A model generated the notes under the pieces. The model was not told the DNA's origin and did no database searches. It saw only the letters and a list, made by a program, of their open reading frames with translations. The translations under genes were made by a program, and so were the position numbers. A stretch of DNA of 64,000 nt. Origin: Gyrodactylus bullatarudis (lineage: Eukaryota > Platyhelminthes > Monogenea > Gyrodactylidea > Gyrodactylidae). Positions 23,248 through 35,989 of the stretch are shown piece after piece. Numbering within the stretch: position 1 is the stretch's first letter; each line of letters opens with the position of its first letter. The stretch is taken from the NCBI GenBank assembly GCA_012064415.1, contig SSNU01000119.1, forward strand, positions 658,529 to 722,528, read 5' to 3'.

Positions 23248-23250
<3 letters not shown>

Positions 23251-23278
<28 letters not shown>
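23251..23278. repeat. CTTT tetranucleotide microsatellite
   Basis: About six to seven perfect CTTT units inside the spacer upstream of collagen IV gene 3. It is an ordinary microsatellite, likely to vary in length between individuals. Confidence 0.9.
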
Positions 23279-23910
23279 TTCTTAAATAAAATAATTTGAA
23301 ATGAAATTCCAAATGGATTTCTCAGGTAGGCTTAAGTTGTTTAATTCAATCCAAGAAAGTCATATGAGTTGTAGGCTAAAAATTGTAGTCCAATCAACTT
23401 GACGAGAGTAGGCTAAACCGATTGCAAATTCTAAGGAATTATTTATTAAAATTCATTAATAGGCAGATTTCAACCAACTTCCTAGCTGTATCGTAAAAGA
23501 TTCAATTGTGAAATGAGATTACAAACCATTTTCGTCAGGATAATAATCTAATAACTTAATTTCAATTTTCCTACAATTGATGTATTATACTTGATAATTC
23601 TGATTTTTGTATAACAAAATCACGATAATCCTTATTTTTCAAGAAAAATATTACATTTTTTCTTTTCCTACACATCGACCAATACAAGCCAGGAGACAGC
23701 ATAGTCAGGTAGCAAACGAGGTAGTCTCATTCATTAGGTTTCAAAATATATTAATAATTTTCGACACTATTGAAGATTTTTGAAAATTCGGATCTGAATA
23801 CTACAAAATAGATGGAAAATAAGATTCAATGCATTCTAGTATAGTAAAATAAAAAATTCCAAGTTGTGTATATTGTGTATTGCATATGGTCAAAAATACA
23901 GAACATCATG

Positions 23911-23959
23911 ATTGGCTGATTCTGATTGGTTGAACTAAAAATACCTAATAACCCATTGG
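23911..23959 (+). promoter_or_regulatory. Cluster of inverted CCAAT boxes upstream of collagen IV gene 3
   Basis: ATTGG occurs at 23911, 23925 and 23955, that is 180-230 bp before the ATG at 24141. ATTGG is the complement of the CCAAT box bound by NF-Y, and CCAAT elements are known in vertebrate COL4 promoters. Three copies in 49 bp are suggestive, but the motif is short and the region AT-rich, so this is inference. Confidence 0.35.
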
Positions 23960-24140
23960 TTTTGTACATTGATGTATGCATAGATTCTATAGTTTTCCAA
24001 ATGTCGAAATAAGAAGAACCAAATTAAATTGTTCAGCACAAGAAATTCTATCAAGGAGCCCGTATTACTAGAGGGGAAGATTTTGGGTTTATTCAATTCT
24101 GCATTGACAATTTGAGCTCATCCAACTTGAATGAGGCAGA

Positions 24141-27100
24141 ATGAAGTCCCTCACTAAGAATTGTACATACCTGTTATTTTTAATATTTGTGATTTATCTC
24201 ATTGTCCTGACAAACTATCAAACTGATGCAGCAGCTGTGAGTTTTTGTTCTCCCCCCGGTTGTAATAATAATAATTCTGAAATATTTTTTATTAATTCAA
24301 AATATAATATTAAATTAAATTACATAGGCTTGTACTAGCCGAAGCAATTGTTCGCAATGCTCTTGTCAAGGAATAAAAGGAATGCCAGTAAGTTTTTTCC
24401 CTCGCCAAAACTTGATTTCTTAACCCAAAATTATTATAAATAAGGGTGATCCTGGCCCTACTGGTCATCCAGGTAAGCCGGGAAATCAGGGTCCTCGAGG
24501 ACCTGGTGGCGAGATTGGTGATAAAGGTGAAGAAGGATACGAAGGTCAACCAGGTGACCCCGGCCCAAAGGGTATCCAAGGTGATAAAGGCGCTACTGGT
24601 ATGGATGGTAATCCTGGTAAACATGTACGGTATTTTTAGGAATATTTAAAAGGTAAAAGAAAATCTAAATATTTCTACAATAGGGTGCTGTTGGAAGAGA
24701 CGGCCCCAAGGGATACCTTGGTGATCCGGGTTGCTGTGGAGCCAAAGGTCTTAAAGGTCATCCTGGTGATCCGGGAATTCAATCCTCACCTGGATCCGAT
24801 GGAATCAAGGGAGAAAAGGGTGATGAAGTAAGGCATGGCTAACATCTTTTTTCATAAAAGGTTTTTGATTTAAAAAATTATAAATTAGGGTGAAAAAGGA
24901 GACTCATACAGAGATGGTTCAGGGCTTATAGCCGGAGCACCCGGTGATCCAGGCCTCCGCGGAGAACCAGGTAATTTTGGTGACGAAGGTGATCCTGGAC
25001 CTGCTGGCCAAAAAGGTGACATGGGCAAACGCGGATATCCTGGAGAGCAAGGTGATAAGGGAGACCCTGGCCGTAAAGGTGAAAGAGGTGATAATATGAA
25101 GCCTGAAGAGTTAAAAGTTTGTTATCCTCTGTTGTAAATTCCCTCTTAGTACAAATAATCGGGAAATATTCTAATTGACAGGGTCCAAAGGGAGATAAGG
25201 GGGATCCAGGTTCACCAGGTCAGACTTTCACTCAAAGTAGTGATGGAAATGTGTAAGCTATGTCGATTGAATTATTTATTTAAAAGAAAAACTATGATTC
25301 ACTATTCTTGTACAGCGTTGGACCAGATGGCCCAAAGGGTCTTCAAGGTCCGCCAGGAGATTTTGGTGAGAAGGGAGAACGTGGTCTACCAGGAAATCCA
25401 GGAACTCGGGGAGTCGATGGAAATCCAGGTCCAATTGGTGATCCTGGAAAACAGGTAATTTTTCATTTCAAACAAAAATTTTAATGTCGCCAAACAGGAG
25501 AAAATACTTTTAATCGACTCTCTTTCTTCAGGGAAAAATTGGTAAACCTGGACCAGCTGGCCAATCAGGATTTCCAGGTGTGCCCGGTCCTGACGGTGTT
25601 TCTGGTAATAAAGGTGTTAAGGGCATGAAAGGTCTTCAGGGAGCCAAAGGCCAGCCAGGATTTGAAGGAGATCCAGGTGAACGTGTATGTTTTGACTGCT
25701 TTTTGGATTTATCACTTTTTTAAAATTTTCTTTTGTTAAGGGTGAAAAAGGTGAAACTATACTTAACCAAGGAAGTAAACCAGGGGAACCTGGTGATGAC
25801 GGAGATCCAGGGCGAGACGGATCTACTGGTGAGACAGGTATTCCAGGATTGCCAGGACCTATCGGTGATAAGGGTGATCAGGGTAGAACTGGAGAGAGGG
25901 GTGATCGCGGAGATGACGCAGCTCCTCCATTACCAGGCCCTAAAGGTATCAAAGGCGAGAAAGGTCTCATGGGCCTGGATGGTAAAATAGGAAGACCTGG
26001 TTTGCCTGGACCAGACGGAGACAAAGGAGAAAAAGGAAAACCTGGCTTAGATGTTATTGGACCTCCAGGTCCTGATGGCAACAGAGGTAGAAAGGGCCAA
26101 TCAGGTGCTGTTGGTGATCCAGGCTTGCCTGGTGCTCCTGGTCTTCCAGGCTCATCTCAAAATATTCCTACACAAAGGGGTCCTAAAGGACAGACTGGTA
26201 TGAAAGGCCAAGCTGGACCTCCAGGTAAAATAGGTCCAATGGGCCCAAAAGGAGAAGGCGGCCCTCAGGGAACTTGTAACTTTTGTGAAAATGGCAGAGA
26301 TGGTCCAAAAGGTCTTAGAGGAGATAAAGGTCTACCTGGTAAACCCGGTCTCAACGGAAACCCAGGTGATAAGGGTGAAAAAGGTTTAACTGGTCTGAAG
26401 GGAAACACTGGTGATAGCGGCAGTGATGGTGCTATCGGCGAAAAAGGAGAAAGAGGTCTTCCTGGAAATCCCGGCCTTGAGGGAGAACCTGGTTCTGTTA
26501 TTTACAAAAATGCAGGACCAGAAGTTGCTCCAAAAGGCATCAGGGGTAATCCTGGTGTTGACGGCAAGATGGGAGCGCCTGGAGAAAAAGGTCGATCAGG
26601 AAATGATGGGGAACAAGGCGATCCAGGAGACAAGGTATAACAAAAATTTCAAAATAATACGCTTAATTTTTATCAGTAAAAAATATCTCTAATAGGGTCT
26701 AAAAGGAGATAAAGGCCGTATAGGTTTCACAGGCCCTCCTGGTGCTAAAGGCAAAAAAGGCATCAAAGGCATTGATGGAGACTCTCCTGAAGCTGAAAAG
26801 GGACAGAGAGGAGTTACCGGCGAAAAAGGCGAGAAAGGTGATCGTGGTACCCCTGGCAAAAAGGGCACTAGTAATCTAGTGACAAAATTAATAGAATCGT
26901 TGAAGGGTCAAAAAGGTGATAAGGGATTAAAAGGAATCAAAGGCAGCGTTGGATCTGATGGAATTGATGGTATCAAAGGAGAAAAAGGTCTTGCTGGTCT
27001 CGACGGGAAAATGGGTAGACCCGGTACTCAGGGACAAAGTGGGGACAATGGAGATTTTGGTGAGAAAGGCTTTGAAGGAAAGAAAGGATTGAAAGGTTTG

Positions 27101-30100
27101 AACGGGGAAAAGGGTAGAAAAGGACAAGAAGGAGGTGTCGGTGTACCCGGACCAATGGGAGACGACGGTCCTAAAGGTGATCCCGGTAAACAAGGTGCCC
27201 CAGGAAAAGATGCTGTAGATATTCCCGCTGAAGCTGGAGAAAAGGGTAACAAGGGTCCAAAGGGAAAATCTGGAGAGCCTGGATTCGTTGGAATGCCAGG
27301 TAATTCGTGTTTGCTTTTTCATCTAAGCCTTGAATAGGATCATAACTAGGGGGGTTGAAAAAAACTGCTTGTTTTGAAATTTTTACATTTTTTATAAAAG
27401 TATTTTTGAAATAATTCTTTCCTACAACAGACTCATCAAACAATGTTCAGGACTTATTTCATATTTTAAATATTCAACTCTCAGCGAATCCAATTATAGG
27501 TGGATTTTGTAAATAGCCAGAAATAAAAGAGAATAAAATTATTCAACTGCATACCTTAGTAAAAGAAAAGGCTTACCTGCTAACTTAATTATGTGAGAAT
27601 TTATTTTTTATTAAGTAGAAGAGTAAGGAAAAAATCGCAAATTTACTGCCCTAGTCATAACTTTTGACTTGTAACTTATAATCAAATTTACTTTCTTCTT
27701 GTTTTATCCAATTGAAATGACTGTAAAATATTTTTTTATCTAGGTGAGGATGGAGATATTGGACCAAAAGGTGAAAACGGCCCTCAAGGTCCTGATGGCG
27801 ATAAAGGTCCTAGAGGACAATCTGGAGATAAGGGTGAAAAGGGCCAACCATCTGTTGGTGAAATCGGTGAGCCTGGTAATGTTGGTAAACCTGGATTGCC
27901 AGGTCCCAAAGGAGACCAAGGCAAGCCTGGTACTAATGATCAGCCAAATAGCCAACTCAAAGGATCAAAGGGTGAACCTGGCTTACCAGGAGAAGATGGA
28001 ATCCCAGGTCCAGATGGTGAAAAAGGTCCTAAGGGAGAGATTGGTCCTATCGGAGACAAAGGTCAACCAGGTCCAGTAGGTCAACCTGGCTTAGACGGTC
28101 CCCGAGGAAATGCAGGCAATCCAGGAGGTCCTGGTCTTCCTGGTCCAAGAGGCGTTCCCGGCTCCAAGGGTACAGTTGGTGATCCAGGAAACAAGGGTCT
28201 TGAGGGTCCTTTTGGCCCTAATGGCGAAAATGGTCCTAAAGGAGAAAAAGGTAAACCTGGTCTTCCGGGACGTCCAGGACTATCAAATCGAGGAGAACCT
28301 GGTCAAAAAGGTGATCCTGGAGATTTCGGCTTTACTGGAGAGCCTGGCCCCAAGGGCGCCAAGGGTCTCAAGGGAAAAGTTGGTCCACCTGGGGAAAGAG
28401 TAGTTGGCCCTAAAGGCATTAAAGGTCGCAAGGGAGAACAGCCTCCAGTTGGTCAGCAGGGCAATAAAGGTGATAAAGGTCCCCCTGGAAATAATGGCCC
28501 TATAGGCCCTAAAGGTCTCCAGGGTGAGAAAGGTGATAAAGGCATGGATGGCATGCCCGGCTTGAATGGAGAGTCTATTCCCGGAGACGTTGGTGATGTT
28601 GGAGAAAAGGGTCCCAAAGGTGTAACAGGAGCTACAGTAAGAATATAAATTTCAATACGAATTAATTCTGATTCACTTATTCTACTTTTTTCTAGGGTAC
28701 TAAAGGTCTCAAGGGCGAAAAAGGAAAAACTCCTATGAATGCACCACAAGGTCCAAAAGGAATCAAGGGTGATCAAGGAAATCCTGGACCAAGAGGTGCT
28801 AACGGAAATCCAGGACAAAAGGGCTTCAAAGGAATGAATGGTAATGCAGGTCCCATGGGTAGTGTTGGTCTGCCTGGTCCTTCAGGTCCAAAGGGAATGA
28901 AGGGAAACCAAGGTCCAGACGGTCCTCAAGGAAATCCTGGACCAAATGGCCCTCAAGGTCCAGACGGAGAAAATGGTCTGCCTGGAATTCCTGGCCCTGA
29001 TGGGGAAATAGGAAATAGAGGTCCTGATGGTCTTCCTGGACCTACTGTACCTAGTCCACAAGGAGAGAAGGGTGATCGTGGTCCAGAAGGTCCAATGGGC
29101 AGACCTGGACAAAAAGGTACTCCTGGAAAAATGGGTAAAAGAGGTGACCCTGGTCCTGTTGGTGAGCCTGGAGATGATCTTTACGGAGTAAGGGTTTTTT
29201 ACCGTTCAACATAGATGAATTCCATCTAATACATACATTATTTAAAGCCAAACGGTGACAAGGGAGAAAAGGGAACACCTGGTCCAGCAGGCAATAAAGG
29301 TATGCCTGGTGATCCTGGCTTGCCTGGTCTGACACCAAGAGGTCCAAGTCCTCCTGGAGAACCTGGTACAGATGGAGATATGGGAAGAAAAGGTGAAAAT
29401 GGTCCAATGGGTGATCCTGGTCTCAAAGGTCCCCCAGGGCCAAAGGGCGAAAAAGGAATGAAAGCCCCCAAGGGACCAGTTGGCCAGAAGGGTGATCAAG
29501 GCCCAGAAGGACCTATAGGACCTAATGGAATTCCTGGTCCGATCGGCCAACCAGGACAAAAGGGACAAAAAGGTCTCAAAGGTTTAGATGGAGAAGTTGG
29601 ACCACCGGGAGAAATTCCTCCTTCTATTTCTGGCATTCCAGGAGAAAGAGGTAACCCTGGCCCACAAGGACCACAAGGTGAAAAAGGGGAACCCGGAAAG
29701 AATGGAATGAAAGGTGTCAAAGGCTTAGTCGGTGATCCTGGTCCAAAAGGTGACCAAGCAGGTCCAGGTCCAAAAGGTCCCGTCGGTCCTATTGGCCCTC
29801 CTGGTGAAGAGGGTCCCATTGGTGTTAAGGGAACTCCAGGCCAGCAAGGTCTTCCAGGTCCCGATGGTGATAGAGGTAAAACTGCTGGTAATATTGGCTA
29901 TCTATTTGCAAAGTAAGTTTCTTCAATCAAGTCTAATTATAATTTTATTTTTGATTCTCAACTCAATTATAAGGAAGTTTAGAGAAAGTTGAACGAATAA
30001 TAATTGTAATATCAGTAAAAACTGTCCGTTAGATTTGCTCTAAGCTTCCTTATGATCGAGTTAAGAATCAAATATTATTTTTCAACAATTTTATTGTTTA

Positions 30101-30852
30101 TTTATTTGACAACTTTAGACATAGTCAAACCCCTGCAGTTCCCGAATGTCCAGACAGAACAATAAAACTCTGGGATGGTTATTCATATCTCGGCATGTCA
30201 GGATCTGAGAGAACTCACATCAATGACTTATCAAGTCCTGGTTCATGCCTTCAAATGTTCAATCCACTTCCGTTCATGTTCTGTGAGAGAAATGAAAATT
30301 GCTACTTTGCCCAGAGGAATGACAGATCCTTCTGGATTAGTACCCCAGAGCGTATCAACATGTGGATGGGAATGCCTATCAATGAGACAAAGAAGCATAT
30401 TTCCCGTTGTGTTGTCTGTGAGGCTCCCTCTACTGTAAGTTATTATGATTAGCTTTCTCGTCAACTGCTCTTGTCAACTTTATCGTCTTTAGCTCTACGC
30501 CTTCCATAGTCAGTTGACAAGAATTCCTGATTGTCCCATGGGATGGACTCCAATGTGGACAGGAGACAGTTATCTGATGCATACAGCCTATGGTGGCCAA
30601 GGAGGTGGCCAACAATTGGCAAGTCCTGGAAGTTGTATGAAATATAGTGCCTTCATGTTCCTCGAGTGCAATGCCAAGGGACAATGTGGTGTCTTTAACG
30701 AACAAATCAACATGTGGATGCACGCCAAGAGTGGAATGATCTCTGAATCCTTCGGTATGAATATGCCACAGCAAATCAAAGTCAAGGAGAGTCATGACAC
30801 ATTTTCAAAGTGCGCTGTCTGTATGAGAACCAAACGATTCACTCCCAGTTGA
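24141..30852 (+). CDS. Collagen IV alpha chain, gene 3 (complete, alpha1-like)
   Basis: Basement-membrane collagen transcribed away from genes 1 and 2. Fifteen exons: 24141-24236, 24328-24387, 24445-24624, 24684-24827, 24889-25116, 25182-25252, 25316-25454, 25532-25684, 25741-26634, 26696-27299, 27744-28636, 28696-29187, 29248-29912, 30119-30434 and 30493-30852. They sum to a whole frame of about 1764 aa. Residues 1-32 form a signal peptide. The 7S-like start has Cys spacing C-x5-C-x2-C-x-C, closer to alpha1 chains. NC1 begins at the canonical [12 protein letters not shown] and has two C4 subdomains of six Cys each, separated by the last intron. By eye, Met93 (INMWM) and Lys211 (QQIKVKE) of the sulfilimine bond are both kept. 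Introns are mostly 55-65 nt, with longer ones at 27300-27743 and 29913-30118. A poly(A) signal AATAAA lies at 31238-31243. The donor after 24624 (GTACGG) is weak. Confidence 0.95.
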
Positions 30853-32237
30853 ATTGGCTTTGGATTTTATCTGACAAAAAGTTGAAAAAAGTGTTTTTTT
30901 CAACTTTGATCCCACGACAACCCCTTCTAATGAAAAAGAACACAACAACTATTTGATATTGTATTATTATTAATGAAAAGATTTCTTTTGAACATGATGA
31001 GGACACAAACAAAAAACACTGCAATGTATAATAATATTTTGATGAAAAAAAACTGAAGATGATAATGATGAAATGTTTGTTTGTTTGTTTTTCTGGATAG
31101 AAGGAAGGGACTCTTCTCACTCTTTCTTTAAAGTTCTCCAACTTTTAATATGAATCTGTTACTTTCTATTATTATTATTACATGGTGTACTTTTATGTAT
31201 GTATCATTGATACGATACAAATTTCTGCCTAAAATTTAATAAAATTACTGTTATTTATTAAAATTATTAATAATGTTCAATGCAAATTTAAGGAAATTGT
31301 ATTCTTTTCCATTTTTTCGAGAAAGTAATTGTATAAAACTGAAAGAAATGAAGTTGTGATTTTTAGTCTATGAATTTTGGGAAAATAATTTTCAAAAAGT
31401 AATTCGGACATGCTAAAGAATTAAATAAAATTGAGATCATTTAGAATTTGAAGAAAACAAATATATTAAAGAAAAATATGGTCATGTTTTAAATTTCAAT
31501 TCGGCGCATAAATCTTAATTTTTTTCAAGTTTGAACTGAAAGTAGGGGATTGGTTAAAAAAGATTAGACAAGAAAATTAATTATGCTGAATTTGATCTGA
31601 GGATTGAGCGCTTAACAGTTTGAAGTTCAAAAAATAGGAATTCGAAAAATGACCGTATTTATCTTGAAAATTATTTTTTTCAGAATATTTTTCTTCGAAC
31701 TGTAAAAGTGGGCAATATGATTATGATTTTCGAAAATCTTTTCGAATTTTTGATGAAAAAAAATAGTAATAAGATTCAAAATCTTCTAATTAACTTAAAT
31801 AATTAATCTATTAGTAATTGAATTTCTTACAATAGATGCTTTTAGAAACTAAAGTTTAGTCTGTTAATGACAATTATATTCCTATATTTACTTCAAAGTA
31901 GATATGTTATTTGCCCACGAATAAATAATCATCAAAATTGAAATTCCTCTAAGGAGAAATAAATTTTCAAGCTAATTTAATTCATTTATTTTCATGAATC
32001 ATGAATCATGATACAGTTAGGAATCCTAACTTAGGATCAAGTATTTTTAATGTGAGAAATTCTGACTCATAATCTGTTTACAAAGTTTTCCATTGGAAAA
32101 TTTCCAATAAGCATTACTTAAATTTATATTGCCACTTTTATTACCAATGACTCAATGAAACAACACATGTCCATCGACTTATGGTCAGAATCAAAAATGT
32201 GCGAATAATTTTGTTAGTAATGAACTAATATTCAATC
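30853..32237. other. Intergenic: 3' UTR of collagen IV gene 3 and upstream of the Ctr1 gene
   Basis: The first 390 bp, to about 31250, look like 3' UTR ending near AATAAA. The remaining kilobase is AT-rich, with no open frame or repeat I can support. It holds the presumed promoter of the copper transporter gene. Confidence 0.5.
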
Positions 32238-32897
32238 ATGCATAATCATAGTTATAACGATAACAATCAATCTGGTGGTTATGTGGTCTCTACAAATGTC
32301 CATGATGGTGCAGGCTCCGGTATGTCAATGACAGTATGTTTTCCCTTGTGTTCTTCATCTTTTAGATGGTCTTCAACGTAGATCTTCCATTTCAACTACT
32401 TTTCTCAGCATTTAACATTGATTCAATCTTTAGTAAGAAAGTTGTTATGTTCTAAATTTAGAATTAATTATGGCATGCTTTGGATGTTTCACCTTGGCAG
32501 TTATTTACGAAGGATTAAAGCATTCTAGAGATTCTTATTACGCTAGTCATCTGACAGTCTCTCAAAATGCTCAGGGAGACAATAATGAAAATGAAAGATT
32601 ATCCCAGGAAAAGGAAGTAAAATCAATATCATTGTGAGTTCATGAACATTCCCATTCGCTTTATTTCAATGAAAAAGGAAATCAATTTTCAGAAAACTCG
32701 GCTACTTTAGCAGGTTTCATCTCCTTCAAACTTTCCTCTACTGGATACAGATGATAATTTCATACATTCTCATGTTGATAGTCATGACGTATAATGTCTA
32801 CATTTGTCTGGCTACAGTCTTTGGACTTGCATTTGGATACTTTATATTTGGCAAAAACAAGTATTTCCTGATCGACAACAAGGATTGTTGCCATTGA
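32238..32897 (+). CDS. SLC31A1: High-affinity copper transporter, Ctr1 family
   Basis: Plasma-membrane Cu(I) importer that works as a trimer. Four exons (32238-32333, 32366-32432, 32462-32633, 32693-32897) join into 147 aa. Two introns are only 32 and 29 nt. A short His-containing extracellular start leads to the conserved GMSMT. TM1 follows, ending near VIYEGLKHSR (family form FYEGLKIAR). A variable cytosolic loop comes next, then HLLQTFLYWIQ. TM2 carries the copper-selective MxxxM as MLIVMTYN, and TM3 carries GxxxG as GLAFGYF. The C-terminus is DCCH, in the place of the HCH metal-binding tail of human CTR1. It is shorter than human CTR1 (190 aa), mainly at the Met/His-rich N-terminus, which has a single MxM here. 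AATAAA lies at 33083. Confidence 0.95.
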
Positions 32898-33417
32898 GGC
32901 TGGTCTTTATAGTGTTGAACCTTTTTTTCTATTGTTTGTCTGTGTTAGTTACAATTGCCCAGTTATATTACAATCGTCTTCTTTTTTGATAGAGTAAGCT
33001 TGTGATTAATACAGTAGTTTTACAATGTAATAATATTTACATAAACAACAAAACACATCTAGAGCGTCCAGTTCATATTTTGAATAAAAATTATGATTAT
33101 TATCTTGTAATTTTGATTTTTCTCTCTTTCTCTTTGCTTAACCTAATTATTATACACAAATCACTACTAATCGATTCATTTTATTAGCTAAGCAATTTGG
33201 TGGTTTTCGAATAATAATTTAAAATGTCATGTATGAATGCTGAAATTAATTTTCTCCTCTTGTCAAACTTTTTCAATATTTCGCTTGATATTAAATGAAA
33301 AATCCATTATTTTGGTTTTTGAGTTGATCAGCTTTAATAAATCAAAGTTCACTTTGTCTAATGATTTGAGTTAATGATTTCTCAGAATCTGTATCATTAG
33401 ATTAAAAGTCTTTTCAA

Positions 33418-35089
33418 ATGTCTACAGGCGATGATTCGTGTGAAATTGTTGACTTTGCAGAGGTCGACTCTTGCAATGGCCTAAACCTGGCCGATAAATA
33501 CTTTTCAAGACATTTTCGCAATATCTTGAGAGTTGTAAGTAGGTTTAAAGTGATTTCCAATAGCTCTGTTGGCGACCCATCGATTGGAAAAACTCTTTTT
33601 ATCATTCCTGCTTGAAAGACGTTATAAACTTGGTCTATGCCATATTTTTTGTCTCCCTGCTGGTATTCAACTACACCTACGGGTTTTTTTCATGTCTGGC
33701 CACAGAGGCCAAGAGAAATCATTCCACTCCTAATTTCTTTTTAACCCATCCAACCCTGAACAACAATCAAAGTAAAACGGAAGTAAATGTAGTAATGTTT
33801 AGCTTTCCATGATAACATTTGTGCATCCATGACGACGGTGTTAATTGTCGATATTCTCAACTTTTTAACCTTTATCATTGGTTTCTACATGTACAGGATT
33901 CGAGATAACGATGTAATATTCGCATTAGTTGAAAAGATTTTCCTATTCACTACTTCAGGATATGTCCCATTGAAAGATCACCAGAAAAAGGTCAGTTAAT
34001 TCACATTTGAAATCATTATTTTCCTCTACAGCTCTTGTGGAGTTTCCGAATGTTTTTCACTCTCGGTATAATCTGGATACTAGTGACAATTACTGGCAAA
34101 ATTTTGTATTCTATCTTTTATGCTGAGATAAATCCTTTCAATATTCAAATTGATCATGTTTACTCTTCGTACGTTTTGTCTTTTCAATTTTTTTACCACA
34201 TACACACTACTACTGAGATAAAATTTCCTTTGATCTCACTAAGAATTGAGCATATTTACGTGTCATTTCAAAGAGAGAGAAAAATTAATTTTTTTTCCTT
34301 TTCAAAATACCAATTAATTATAACTAGGAAACATGAGAGAAACCTAGTCTCATCAAACTAATTTTCCCTTACCCACTCTTTTAGACAATTTATCCTGAGC
34401 ATTTTCTTGCTGATGTTGGACTCTCTGGGATATTTGTTTATGAACTTAATCGTCATGGTAGGGGCTCTAAATTATGAAATTCACTGTGAATGTATTATAA
34501 TCTATGCAAATGCCATTCTGGCCATAACAAAAATAAGATCAATGAAATTACAGCACATTGAACGAGAACTGTTAACAGTGAGAAATGCAATTTCAGAACT
34601 CAACAGGGCCAACATGTTTATGACAAATTTGATTGTACTCTTCTGCATGGTTAGGGTCGCAATAAGTTTGTTTATTCAATTGGATATGTTTTTCTTCTAT
34701 AGATATTGCCAATATCATTGATCAAGATTTGGTCTCAATGTGGTTTTTTAGTCTCTACCTAATCTTCCAATGGTCCTTCCCAATAATACTTCCATACATT
34801 CAGGCAGCTCGCCTTGATGGGGTTTGTAGGAAGTTTAAGAAATTCTCCCTTGACATGAAGACATATGGTTACAAAGATGCCTCAAATGAAGAGTTGAACA
34901 GCTTCATGATTTTCACCTTGATCAACAAATTTAGGGTACATCAATCCTTTGGTCAATTAATTTTTTTTTCTTCAGATTAAACTTCTTTTCCTACCGGTCA
35001 GGGCTTCCTACATTTGCTTCATGGTTATTTTGATCATTGCGAGTCCAATCATCATGTTGCACCTGAGGAATCTGCAAATATTCAACTAG
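33418..35089 (+). CDS. Seven-TM gustatory-receptor-like protein
   Basis: Predicted multipass membrane protein of roughly 430 aa. Exons: 33418-33534, 33564-33771, 33803-33990, 34032-34168, 34385 to about 34663, about 34701-34935 and about 34978-35089. The first introns are 29, 31 and 41 nt. Removing them is the only way I find to keep the frame open. Seven hydrophobic helices can be read, in order: VINLVYAIFFVSLLVF, TTVLIVDILNFLTFIIGF, LGIIWILVTITGKIL, FILSIFLLMLDSLGYLF, TNLIVLFCMVRVAI, WFFSLYLIFQWSFPIIL and YICFMVILIIASPIIM. A charged cytoplasm-like loop precedes the sixth. Size and helix count fit the insect-type gustatory/odorant receptor superfamily (7tm_7), but the C-terminal TYhhhhhQF signature is absent, so the family is tentative. 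AATAAA lies at 35142. Confidence 0.65.
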
Positions 35090-35989
35090 AGGAGAAATAT
35101 ATAATCAAATAAAATTTGTGAATCTATGGACATGTAATTTGAATAAATAAACATCTTTTATAATTACACCAAATTACGCCGTTGGTCTAACGGGTTTCTT
35201 TGCTCATATCTCCTATTGTGTGTGAACCATGTACTGAATTTATGAGTCGATTGAATAACTGGAAGTAGAAGTAGACAAGAATCCTTTGTTCATTCCCTAG
35301 AGAAAAATCAAATTACTATTTATTATAGATTTCCTTTTGCTTGTATGATATTGAAACCCTATGCGTCTAACGTCAATGAAAATATCGTATATTTTCTTGC
35401 ATAGTTCTACACACACTTTGGGATAAGCAAGACAATACAGGGAAGAAAGTATGTGTATTCTGTACAATTTCTTTAGCAGACATTATGATAATATCTGTAT
35501 ACAATATAATTCTATTGTTATTGTGGATCATTTCTGTAAGACAAGGCACAATGTGAATTAATTCTCCTTAACCAATCAAAATAGAGTGTATTGGTGCTAC
35601 TAAACAAAGGAGATCAAGTAATGAATGTTTTCCTACGCAATTCATTGTTAAGCATAAACTTTTTGTATTATAGCCAATGAGAGAAATTTTAGGATTTGAA
35701 AGAGAACATTTTCTTGAATAAAAATCTACAGATTCAATAGGAAATACAGATCAAAATCGGTTGTTTGGGCAAGGTGATCCTAGGTGAAACAACTTGACGA
35801 TTGGGATCTGTGCCCCCAGAAGGAAAATTCAACATTCTATAACTGTGAGTTTTCAATATTATCGGCATGATAAAGACGAGAAACATTCAAACTGGATATA
35901 TATACTTTCCGGATGTTTTTCTTTGATTGAAAAAAAGTCAAATCAATTAGATTTATAAACTTCTTATTTCCTCTTCAACAAGATCCACA
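35090..35989. other. Intergenic, upstream of fibrillar collagen
   Basis: 900 bp, AT-rich. It holds the 3' UTR of the receptor-like gene and the presumed promoter of the fibrillar collagen. I see no coding sequence, repeat or clear core-promoter motif. Confidence 0.5.

Larger units (their letters stand above)
11414..24140. other. 12.7 kb non-coding spacer between divergent collagen IV genes
   Basis: The longest gene-free stretch of the window. Open frames are short, lack codon structure and match no family I know. It must hold the 5' regions of gene 2 (left end) and gene 3 (right end). Visible structure: two fold-back inverted repeats (15139-15534 and 20588-21025), a short CT run near 21467-21482, a CTTT microsatellite near 23251-23278 and a cluster of ATTGG motifs at 23911-23959. 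I found no tRNA or rRNA. An untranslated RNA or enhancers cannot be excluded by reading. Confidence 0.6.

Noticed and set aside
24310..29819. Minus-strand open frames opposite collagen IV gene 3 and, likewise, opposite the fibrillar collagen at 36.6-39.7 kb
   Set aside because: Same shadow effect. No independent start context, domain or splice logic.
25741..29912. Direct short repeats that could suggest a tandem array or CRISPR-like pattern
   Set aside because: The 9 bp periodicity is the Gly-X-Y codon pattern. There are no conserved repeats with unique spacers.
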